Shown here: piece after piece, positions 9,645 to 19,628 of the stretch
Position numbering within the stretch: position 1 is the stretch's first letter
Layout of the letters: each line of letters opens with the position of its first letter
Source: Cladopsammia gracilis
Lineage: Eukaryota > Cnidaria > Anthozoa > Scleractinia > Dendrophylliidae
Direction: 5' to 3'
DNA length: 64,000 nt
Assembly (NCBI GenBank): GCA_022457155.1
Contig: JAJGOT010000168.1
Location: forward strand, 1,135,001-1,199,000
The notes under the pieces: model-generated
The model's database searches: none
The model's input: only the letters and a program-made list of their open reading frames with translations
Told to the model about the DNA's origin: nothing
Made by a program: the position numbers and the translations under genes

Positions 9645-10745
9645 CCAGGACTGGCAAGTGATTCTAATAAACTGGTTCCTAATATTCAGTTTAATTATTC
9701 AGAATTATTTTGTGCAATGATTAGAGGCACTGTCAACTAGCAGGGGCGTATCTGCCTTTACGCGAAGTACGCAAGTGGGTACCAGAATTTCCCTGAATAT
9801 ACTTTTTTACATTCTATAAGAAAAGCAAAGGACGAAGTCGTGTAACTTTTATACCCGTTATGAGGTTTTTCTATCGTGTCTTTTGTGCTCACGGAGCAAT
9901 GCGCTGGTCATACAGATAATTACAGTGTAATACATATACTGCCTTGCGGAAAATATTCACCGAATGCGATGTCTATAATAGTGAAGAAGTAATTGAAACA
10001 AAAAGTTTTCTGAAAACCCGTGTTCCAATGTAATGAATGATGCAATATAGATTGAAAATTTTGGTTTTCTGGTTGAGAATTAAGCGAAACTGCAGAGTTT
10101 ATACTGATCTTGACTACACAAACGCTTTTTAGTCTCAGGAATGCAGAATTGCGTTTTAGAGGGTACTAAAGAACCAGTAACATGAAAAATAGTTTTCCGG
10201 GCGGGAAATTCCAGGCCACCTCATAGAAACTCGCGCCTTCAGCGTGAAACTTGGCATGAGTTAATGAAAACCCTTCTGTCTCAATCTCTTCTCCTTGCCT
10301 TAAGGATCAGTTTGCCGTTTTTACCTACTATTTCAAGATTTTTACTGATTCAGGTCTACGATAGATCCGGCTGCACTCTTCATTATTTGATGAAGTTTTA
10401 TACGGGCAACCACATTGCAGACTACGCACAAATCCCCACCTATGCACCACCCCCACGGGGCAGCTAAATTTACTAAACGCTTCAAATACCCCACCTTCTC
10501 GGGCAGATTTTGTATCAAATCCCATACTATTCCCTATACCCAAGTTTGGTGCAATGCCCCACTGGCTGCAATGTCGTCCCTAGGCGCCGTGATAATAAAT
10601 ACCGGAAAGACCCTGGGACGAGGTTGTTCAGCAGACACAAGATGGTGCTGCGTTGTGAAGTCAGACCCTAATAAACTGGATCCCATTATTTAGGTAAATG
10701 ATTCAGAATTATTTTACCAATGATTAGAGGTACTGTCAACTTGTG
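9645..10745 (+). pseudogene. degenerate tandem copy of the 5' end of the 10777 gene
   Basis: The sequence just upstream of the signal-peptide exon (10665-10745: CTAATAAACTGG, ATTCAGAATTATTTT, CAATGATTAGAGGTACTGTC) also occurs at 9680-9740 with few changes. A piece matching the exon body (AGCAGACACAAGATGGTGCT, about 10600-10660) sits directly before the second upstream copy. This is the order expected for a tandem duplication of promoter plus exon, with about 850 bp inserted into copy 1 after 9740. The insert starts CAGGGGCGTATCTGCC, like a hAT-type end, but I could not find its other end. Copy 1 has lost the signal peptide and reading frame. Confidence 0.55.
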
Positions 10746-10776
10746 ACAAGACCTGGGAATCTGTACACTGTTATCG

Positions 10777-11061
10777 ATGGCTTCATGTTTTTTAACTTTC
10801 AATTTTCTTTTATTTTTCTTTTTAATTTTTGCTTTTGTTCATTCATCCCACGATAATGAAAACCGAGAAGACACTGGGGACGAGGGTGCTCTCAGTAGAC
10901 ACAAGATGGCGTTGTACGGAGATGAGAAAATTTGTGAGGTGATTGGAAATGTCTCTTGTGGTGGCAATGACTTGAAACCTGGAGCGATAACACTTTATGA
11001 GTGCCTGGGCCACTACTATATTGGAGTCAGTAAAACAACAGGAGCAGCACAGTCAGCACCG
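10777..11061 (+). CDS. signal-peptide exon of an unrecognised secreted or membrane protein
   Basis: ATG at 10777 opens a 95-codon exon ending exactly before GTATGT (phase 0). Residues 1-23 (MASCFLTFNFLLFFFLIFAF...) are a strong signal peptide or signal anchor. The rest (SHDNENREDTGDEGALSRHK, then ICEVIGNVSCGGNDLKPG, then ITLYECLGHYYIGVS) has four Cys, suggesting an extracellular disulphide fold. No family was recognised. A degraded copy of the same exon lies at about 10600. The next plausible exon on this strand is 25122-25284, which accepts phase 0. Transcript continuity over 14 kb is inference. Use of the start is supported by the signal peptide only. Confidence 0.55.
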
Positions 11062-12332
11062 GTATGTCAATCAATCAATGATTTTTATGCCTGAGCATGT
11101 AATCAGTGTTTTAACCCTTTAACTCGCAATCGTACATTGTATGTACGAAAAACACCAGTAGTGATTTGAAACTCTGCAGCTTTCACATATCTGGACAAGT
11201 TATAGTAATGATCACTTATTAGGACAAAGCGATAAGTTTCATAGCTTTAACACCCAACTACTTTAATAGATAATAATAATAATAATAATTATAATAATTT
11301 ATTTTTTACAACTCTATTTTAAAAATACCTACACACATTTTATTAACAAAGTACTGATAATTTAAATAGTTAATATAATTTTGAGCCTGGAGCTAAATTA
11401 ACGGTTGAGTTTTCTAGTTAGCCCCCAGCCATAGTTACAACTATGTTAATTACAACTATGCTGCATATGGCTGTTCATTCGACTGCAAATCCAAAAATGC
11501 CCATTTCAACTTCCAGGAAAACAACAAAAAAATGCACATCTTTGCATCTATTTTTTTTTAATGAAAAAAATAATGCTGAATCCAAAAGTGTACATTTGCA
11601 ACAAACTTCAAACCTGTTCCTCTGCATATACACTAAAAAAAATTTTCCATCAATCTTTCAGCAGATTGAGCAATATTACCGTTCATTCAGAGTGGGCTTG
11701 AGACAAATGTGAATTTCACATTTAACTACCTCTTATAGAGACAATTTAAAATTTTGCAAATTAGTGTCTCTGTATATATATATATATATACAGAGCAAAA
11801 ACTTCGCAGTTAATTAACTGCGAAATATTGCTTCTGTATATATATGCAGTGAGGAAGTTACATGCAACTGCAAAATTTTTATTTATATATATAAGCTTAC
11901 CCCATTCAGAGCTACATGTACATGTGTTCTTGCAAACTTATAACTCATCCTCATGCACAACCTTTGTCACCTTTGTAATGCATTATAAACCTAGGCTTAA
12001 AAGTTTTATTAAACAGTATTTTACTGAGCTTAATTAAACCTAAGAGTATACAGTCTTTAATGGTCACTATTTTTTTCAGTTGGTAAATGTCAAATAAAAC
12101 TTTGTGCCCAGCACTTTATAAGCAAATAACTAAAGTTTTAATAATACATACAATGATACAGAACGAATGTGCTGGATCTTTATTTGATCAAAAAGTGCAT
12201 GTGTATGATCAATCACAAGACATGCAGGATTTTGTTCACTATAATAATTTATAGTATATAAAGCTTAAGCTTAATTAGTTAGTAAATGTATGTAAAATAA
12301 CACTAACAGTATGTTGTACCCAGCATGTTAGT
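11062..12332. other. intron-like AT-rich sequence
   Basis: No ORF of interest. Contains an (AAT)n run at about 11270-11300, and at 11760-11850 a TA microsatellite inside an imperfect inverted block (GTGTCTCTGTATATATATAT with TATATACAGAGCAAAAACTT). Probably intronic if the 10777 and 25122 exons belong together. Confidence 0.45.
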
Positions 12333-12342
12333 TCTAACCTGT

Positions 12343-13675
12343 CACTCATGTCCAATATAGATGCACGGATACAGTCTGTCAAACCCACGTTACGATCTGT
12401 ACGGTCTGACAAACTGTAATAGTGACCAGTCGGTCCGTTGACAGTCCGCAAATTGCTTCTCATTAAAGCAAGTACAAGCAAAAGAACACGGACAGATACA
12501 GTTTGTCGAATGGATCATACAGTCTGTACGACTCACTGATAATTATATGCATCAATCTGGCGGGTAACGGGTGAAACGGTATGACAGTCTGTACGGTCTG
12601 TACAGACCGTAAAAGCGGAAGTCGGTCTGTCGACAGTCCGTAAATTGCATCTCATTAACAAAGATACACGACAAAGGGTGAACCAACACAGCACAGCGAA
12701 ACCGAAGAACGTGTATATATCTCGTACTAAAAGCGTGTGCAATGGAATTACACGTTTCAACACACATATTAAGTACAAACGAAGATACACAACGAAGGGT
12801 GAACCAACGCAGCACTGCGAAACTAAAGAACATGCATATATCTCGTTCTAAAAGCGTGTGCAAAGGAATTACACGTTTCAATAGTCATAAATACAAACGA
12901 AGATACACAACGAAGGGTGAACCAATGCAGCACAGCGAAACTAAAGAACATGTATATATCTCGTTCTAAAAGCGTGTGCAAAGGAATTACACGTTTCAAT
13001 AGTCATAAATACAAACGAAGATACACAACGAAGGGTGAACCAATGCAGCACAGTGAAACTAAAGAACATGTATATATCTCGTTCTAAAAGCGTGTGCAAA
13101 GGAATTACACCTTTCAATAGACATAAATAGAAAGATACAAAAGCAGCAGAATTTAGAAGGGAATTATCAAACGCGCGCGACTGACGAGCATTATTATTTC
13201 CCCAGTCAGGCCATTAAACCAAAATCCCGAAAAGCGGCAGACGCAGCACAGCGAAACCGAAGAACGTGTATATATCTCGTTCTAAAAGCGTGTGCAATGG
13301 AATTACACGTTTCAATAGACCGTGTGCAAAGGAATTACACGTTTCAATACACATAAATACAAACGAAGATACACAACGAAGGGTGAACCAATGCAGCACA
13401 GCGAAACTAAAGAACATGTATATATCTCGTTCTAAAAGCGTGTGCAAAGGAATTACACGTTTCAATAGTCATAAATACAAACGAAGATACACAACGAAGG
13501 GTGAACCAACGCAGCACAGCGAAACTAAAGAACATGCATATATCTCGTTCTAAAAGCGTGTGCAAAGGAATTACATGTTTCAATAGTCATAAATACAAAC
13601 GAAGATACACAACGACCGTACAGATCGTAACGTGGCTTTGACAGACTGTATCCGTGCGTCTATATTGGACAACAC
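12343..13675. mobile_element. 1.33-kb TIR element filled by a minisatellite
   Basis: TGTCCAATATAGATGCACGG followed by ATACAGTCTGTCAAA and ACGTTACGATCTGTACGG near the left end is matched in reverse complement by 13616-13670. The word TCTAACCTGT occurs directly at 12333-12342 and 13676-13685, a candidate 10-bp target duplication, which would suit a Mutator-like element. There is no transposase. The left third contains a diverged direct duplication (CTGTACGGTCTG ... GACAGTCCGYAAATTGC at about 12400 and 12600). The rest is the 118-bp array. Confidence 0.7.
12660..13615. repeat. 118-bp minisatellite inside the TIR element
   Basis: Units start AAAAGCGTGTGCAAAGGAAT and continue ACACGTTTCAATAGTCATAA, ATACAAACGAAGATACACAA, CGAAGGGTGAACC, GCAGCACAGCGAAAC and AACATGTATATATCTCGTTC. 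About four copies occupy 12660-13130 and three occupy 13250-13615, separated by about 120 bp of other sequence. Open frames in both strands are repeat by-products. Confidence 0.9.
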
Positions 13676-13727
13676 TCTAACCTGTTTAAAAGTTGGGGCC
13701 ACACAACATGCAGGATTTTGTCAAAAT

Positions 13728-14480
13728 AGCGTCAATTATTTGGGAATTCTGAAACCATTACACTTGTTGGCACTAATCCCATGGGAAAACTACATGTAAT
13801 TTAAAATTGAAATTGTGAATTATGTTGCCCAGGTCATTTTTTTTTTCAAGCAAACAATTGTTTATATACATGTAATTCCCCTTGACACCTATCCCAAAAT
13901 GAGAGAAATAGCAACAAAATAGCTTCAATTATTCGGGAATTTGGAAACCGTTATGCTTGTTGACACTTCCCCTGGGGAAACTGATTAAAAATTGAAATTG
14001 TGAATTATATTGTTCCAATGATTTTTTCAAGCAAACAGTAGTCTGTATAATTCCCCTTTCAGGGTTGCCACTCATTAGAACATAAAAAATTCCCTGACTT
14101 TTCCCTGACCTCAAAACAATTTTCACTGACTTTGCATTAAACAAATTATCAAAATAAATTAATAAACCACATCCACTATTACATTTGCTTCAGCTTCTTT
14201 TGCAGACCATCAATATTCTTCTCTTCATTTTAGATCTCTTTACGTTTTTCACGGGATTTTGAACGCATGACATTTGACTTCACCAAACTGAAAACAAAAT
14301 TCCCTAACTTTTCACTGACTTTGACAAGAACTAAGACTTTCCCTGACCTTTTGCAAAATTCCCTGACTTTTCCCTGACCTTGAAAAATTTTTGTTTTTCC
14401 CTGACTTTTCCCTTACCGTGGCAACCCTGCCTTTACAGATATCCTAAAGTGAGAGAAAGAGCAAATTAAAATCCCAAGGT
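13728..14480. repeat. diverged tandem duplication of about 190 bp, split by a MITE
   Basis: 13728-13915 (TTATTTGGGAATTCTGAAAC ... AATTCCCCTTGACACC ... AATGAGAGAAATAGCAA) is repeated at 13926-14059 and continues at 14430-14465 (TATCCTAAAGTGAGAGAAAG), because a hAT-like element sits in the second copy. Confidence 0.7.
14060..14429. mobile_element. hAT-like non-autonomous element
   Basis: Starts CAGGGTTGCCAC and ends GTGGCAACCCTG, a perfect 12-bp terminal inverted repeat with the CAGG/CCTG termini seen in hAT elements. Subterminal sequence repeats TTCCCTGACTTTTCCCTGAC in both halves. CCTTT occurs on both sides and may be part of the target duplication. The element interrupts the 190-bp duplication described above. 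No transposase. Confidence 0.8.
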
Positions 14481-14629
14481 AGCTGACCAATAGATTCCCA
14501 ACAATGTCACTGTTAACTGTGTTCATTAAATTATTCTGTTGAGAAATCAATTTATTTGTATGCTAAAATAACTCTGACCAAGATTTATTACTTCACTGTG
14601 ACCACTTGATTTCCATCTTATCAGGGGTG

Positions 14630-15030
14630 ATGGGTGTACATCCTGGTGGGGGGGGGGGGGGTAACTCCCTTATATACACTATATACATGTAGGTACAGTG
14701 TAACTGTGTGCTGCCCGGTAGGGTAGGGTTTTTGAGGTGCTCAGTCCTTAAATAGGGTATCCTTTTTGGTATTTTTCGTATTGTTATCCTTAGATATTCC
14801 TTAGATAGGGTCACTAAATTGCAGTATCCACCCCAACGCGCAAAACGAAAAAGATGTGGTCTGTTAAAACTGTACTGCACGCCTTAATTGGGCCTTAAAA
14901 AGGGTATCAAATTTCGATTTTCTATATATACATGTACACTGTACCCTTAAATAGGGTCAGGGTTTGAGAACCTTGGCGGCACACACCTATCCTAAATTGT
15001 CGGGAGTACCCCCCCCCCCCCCCGGTGTAC
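14630..15030. repeat. dispersed repeat bounded by G-run/C-run inverted ends
   Basis: The left end has TACATCCTGGTGGGG... and GTAACTCCCTTATA. The right end has GGGAGTACCCCC... and CCGGTGTACATG, so the ends are inverted copies built on a homopolymer run. The body carries TTAAATAGGGTAT words several times. I recall related sequence as high-copy in cnidarians and other invertebrates; the family name is not known to me. Confidence 0.6.
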
Positions 15031-17362
15031 ATGTACTTGATATTAAATTAGGGACCCTATGAATGTTGTTTCATAAAGAAGTTATTTCTCAGGTGTGTGT
15101 GCTCTGACTTAAATGATTGCAAAGTGTTTGTAAGATGCTGTGAGTTGATTCGTTTGATCTCTTGAGTGCATCCCCAATGTAGAGGACTTGTGAACCTTGA
15201 CATTGATCAGTGCTTTTCTCAAAAAAAATATTGCTATGTCATAAATCTTTGAAATACTCAAAGAATTATTGTATTTTTACTATTGTTTTGTTGACAAATA
15301 AACCATTGTCATAGAGCTTGAGGTGTGGGATCAAGAGAATCAGTGTTTTTGGACATTTGATAGCTACAGGCCTAATACCTTATTACGTGAAATTTTTTGC
15401 AATACATTAACTTTGCAATAATTATTTTAAAGGTTGCATACATGTTATTCACAACACTTTAATTTTGCAAACATTTTATATTGTAACTCACTTTAATTTT
15501 GCAAAATTTCATAAAAAAAAATTCTTGATTTTAGGTAAAATTTAATTATAATATATCACATGATGTTACCTGTCAACAGATTACTGTAGAGCTGTACATG
15601 TCTTTATTATACCACCAACAGTAACAAGCCAAAATAATAAATACAGTTTCTATAGAAGGCATTATTTTTTTAAGTAGTATTGAATAATCAGCAACAGGAA
15701 CAAAACAGAAACCATCCAAAAACAATAATTTATATGTACTGCCTTATAATAGAGGTCCCGAAGTCTATGCAACTATGAAAGACGCATGTTTTTCACAATC
15801 ACAAGGAGGCCTAGAAATTCCGATTGAAGTAATAGCTAGAGTGGATTTGTCCTTTAATAATGTTGCAGCTGTTGAGAAGTTCAAAATTTGATATTCCTCT
15901 TGAAAAAAAATATGACTTTTTTTCCACTGGAATACTTAAGCTTTGGTTTACAGTAATAGCTTAATGTTTGATAAGTTAGAGGTATCATGGATCATGATGT
16001 GTTTAACAATCTGCATGTAAGGCCATGGAGATGTATGTTGGATGTAATGAGCTTTTAATCGGTTTGTTGTAACTGTTTGGTTTTTCATGTGTTATTAAGT
16101 TTGTTATTAGTTTGTCTTACATGTATTTAACTTAAATTGTGATTGTTATTTCGCTCCCATTGTTTATGTGATTGAACACTTGCAATACTCTAAAATTGGT
16201 GATAAAAAGGTCAAGATTTGTACACCTGTATGCACATAATCTGCATATATTTCCTGGAATACACTTAAAATGAAAAAAGACGTTCATTTATAAGTGGCTG
16301 TATCTGTTCAGTTCTTGGAGAAACACAGCAAATTTGAGCTAATTTCATCAGACCATTTTTCATGCATTTTCAATTTTCTTTAGTGGTACATGTTTATTTT
16401 TTTTGCCTGATAGTTATTCAAGACGGTTAATATATAGAGACTATATATATAATGGATTATAACCAAAATAGCTGTACTGACTTGTTAAGTAATGAGAAAA
16501 AAATAAACTTGTGGTTGTACATGTGACAGTGCTTTTAAAGTTAATACTGACATCATTCAAGCAGTTTTGAAGAAACCTATCAGACTATCAAAGTTTGCTA
16601 TATAATATAATAATTTATTGTTAAATCTTACATATGTACATGTATAGATGATGAACCTCAGATCCAACTTGGAAAATGTTGTATCTTCTGCATGCATGCA
16701 CTACATGTACATGCAGTTGATTATGATCTGAGTGCTCTTTGTTGAATTTTTCTGCACCTACTGTATAAACTATTACTAATGCTCACAAAATCAACTGACT
16801 GAAGTTAATACTTTGTTAGATTTAAAGATAAGCCTCATCATGGGTACCTACATATACATGTACACTCTACATTCAAGCTAATGGAGTTTGTCACTTTTTT
16901 CTTAAATCATCTAAGTTGTAAACAAAAATTGTCATTGGTTCAGTTATTAATAGTGAGCTGAACACCTCTTTCAGACATTCAATTTTATTGGTCTTAACAA
17001 CCTGTTGCTGGTATTAAAAAAAGTGCCCCTGTTATCAAATTTTTGATTTTCATTTTTTTACATTTTCGTGTACAATAAGACTTTCTTACTCATCTTGCCA
17101 AATTTCAATTCATTACGAACATCAGAGGTCTTTTTATTTTAACATTTATTTCCGAGAATTTACTGCGGCCATTAATCAACCTTGTTCCAATGCTTGGCTG
17201 CGAATGGGAGAAAGTGACGTCAAAGACTCAAACATACCTCACGGGTTGCAATTAATAATAACAATCAGCATAGAAAATTGTTGCTTTTTGTATTATTTTC
17301 AATACTCATTGTTATTATAATTTCAGCTGTACATACTTAGTCAATACCAGGAAATATAAAAG
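15031..17362. other. AT-rich intron-like sequence, no gene seen
   Basis: More than 2.3 kb without a credible ORF on either strand. Frequent TACATGTA and ACATGTACATGT words. No tandem or inverted repeat of note. Confidence 0.5.
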
Positions 17363-17364
17363 TA

Positions 17365-17879
17365 CAGTGGAACCCCGATTTAACAAAGTCCCTGATTTAA
17401 CGTACAAATGTTTTCGGCCCGGCCAGAGTCACAGTAAAATGTATGGAGAAGAACCCTGATTTAACGTAATCCCCGATATAACAAAATCTGGAGGACCGAA
17501 CTTAAAAACTACCCTGATATAACGAATAAAATGTCATCACGCCACAGAAGACGAATCCGGCAAGAGATGAAACCGATAATATTTTGTTTATTCTCTAAGA
17601 ACATTGTCAGCAGCTATCCATTATGTACAGTGGACAGTACATTAATAAATCACGAGTGCTTTAAGTTATGTGTACACTGTGCAATACCGATCAGACGGGG
17701 AAGTGTTGGACTGTGAAGCAGAACGGTAAATTTTAATTATTACCTATACCCCGATCTAACAAAGTTTTATGTCATTTTTCCACAAATTCGTTATATCAGG
17801 GTTCTCGATTTAATGAAACCCCGATCTAACGAACTGTTTTTTCTGGTCCCCTGTGCTTCGTTAAATTGGGGTTCCACTG
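17365..17879. mobile_element. pogo-like non-autonomous element (515 bp)
   Basis: CAGTGGAACCCCGATTTAAC at the left is inverted at the right (GTTAAATTGGGGTTCCACTG), flanked by TA at 17363-17364 and 17880-17881. The CAGTGG start with a TA duplication is typical of pogo/Tigger-type members of Tc1/mariner. The interior repeats CCCYGATWTAACG words. A 61-codon ORF inside is not recognisable as transposase. Confidence 0.85.
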
Positions 17880-17928
17880 TATGAAGTTAAACTGAAATTT
17901 CCAAAGGGGTACTTTTTTGTTATTATTA

Positions 17929-17930
17929 TA

Positions 17931-17971
<41 letters not shown>

Positions 17972-17972
17972 A
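17929..17972. repeat. (ATT)n microsatellite
   Basis: About 14 TTA/ATT trinucleotides. Confidence 0.95.
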
Positions 17973-18123
17973 AATTCATTAATAGTCATAAAGAAAATAC
18001 AAATTTAAAGAAATAAAAAGTTTAATGAAGGTTTGAAAATCCTGATAAAGAACAGCTATACTGCATCACTGTTACAGAATACTAATAGGAATGCTAATAA
18101 GCTTCATCACTATTGTTCTTATA

Positions 18124-18335
18124 ACCCCCATCCCCTTGCCCCCTTCTTCTCTCCCCCCTCCTTTTCCCCACTCCTCCCCCCTCCTTCTCCTTTCTCCCCT
18201 CCCCCGCCTCTCCCTACTTGCCCCCATCCTTTTTCCCCTCCTCCTCCCCCTCCTTCTGCCCCCTCCTTCTCCTCCCTCCTTCCCCGCCTTCTCCTTCCCC
18301 CCTCCTTCTCTGCCCTTCTTCTTCACCCACTCTAA
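18124..18335. repeat. 210-bp polypyrimidine tract
   Basis: The plus strand is almost only C and T (blocks of CCCCC, CTCC and TTCT), with a handful of A and G. Such polypurine/polypyrimidine DNA can adopt triplex (H-DNA) structure. All long open frames across it (Pro/Ser-rich or Gly/Arg-rich) are composition artefacts. Confidence 0.95.
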
Positions 18336-19628
18336 GGAATAAGAAATAGATAAAATAAATGTGAGCAGCAGAACTGTATAGATATTTACATTGGTGAGCT
18401 ACTGTAAAATATACGTACATTTGTGCTGCTTATAAAAGAAAAATAACAATGATTTAGATTACATACAGTATAGCTGTTCTGTGTCAGGATTTACAAACTC
18501 CCCATTAAGTTTTCATTTCTTTTGTATATACAATACATAAGGTACATGTATTTAACACCATAGCACCATCAAACAGAAATTTACCAAAATGTACAGTAAA
18601 CCATTCAAAACCTGTTAAGACTAAACTTTCTTGACAACTATCAATATTACTATTAGACAGCATGTAGTGCTGGGTTTCATGGAAAGTATGGATCAAAGAT
18701 CGCGGCTCAAGGACAACAGATCAAGGATTTTTGAAATAAAGTCAATGAAAAATAAGAGAAAGTTAAAATATCAAAGATCACACAAAATTTAAAAACAAAT
18801 GAAAAAATGAAAACAAATAAATTGAATCTTTCTGTATAAAATAAAGTAAAATGAAATATAAATTATTTTATAAAATACTCAAGGAAATGCGCACGCTATG
18901 ATTAGTCAAACCGTGTTAATTATAAGTTGATAAGGCATGCACAAATTCTTGCCCCCTTGTGGTCATTAAAGAAATAAAAAATACTTGTTCCTTGTGCATT
19001 GTTCAGTTATATAAGCCCTGGGAATTTTTTAAAACACTTGAGAAGTGTGAGAAGCACACTTCTCTTGTGTTCTTAATAATTCCCGTGTGTTCTTTATAAT
19101 TCCTGTGCACTTGTATGACTCAATAATGCACTCGGCACATTTTTTAAGTTTTAATAATGACCTTGCGAGATCTTGTGACAAAAGTAAGTCCAGTTGTAAA
19201 CAGTCAATGTCTTAAATACTTTCACGTCCTCTGTTCAACCTGTTTATACTCCTTCGCGGCTTATCTGAAATAGCGTGACGCATTGCGTGACACATTTAAA
19301 ACCTTTGTAAATCGGAAGCAAAACATCGTTAAAACCTGAAACTTTTTGTGAAAGATTATAACACTTGTATCCACATACCATGTTAGAAACAGCTTTGTAG
19401 GACGTTTTCTTTAGATTTTTTAATTTTTATGACGTCATGTGAAAGCCAAGAATTGTGCCTTTGTGATGTCATAAATAGCTTAAAAAGAATTGTATGTGTC
19501 TGTAATGTGTACACTTGTGTCTGATTGAGTCCCGAGTGTTACGTACAGGCGGGAGTTTTAATATACAGTCATTGAGTAAAAACGTTTAACAGAATTGTTT
19601 AAAACCCATTCTTATGTATATTAACTGA
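18336..19628. other. no gene seen
   Basis: AT-rich, intron-like. At about 19030-19100 the words GAAGTGTGAGAAGCACACTT and GTGTTCTTAATAATTCC / GTGTTCTTTATAATTCC form a local duplication. Confidence 0.4.

Noticed and set aside
12533..13553. ORFs of 70-110 codons on both strands in the 118-bp array
   Set aside because: Repeat by-products overlapping each other in several frames.
18033..18342. Pro/Ser-rich and Gly/Arg-rich ORFs
   Set aside because: Pure composition artefacts of the polypyrimidine tract.
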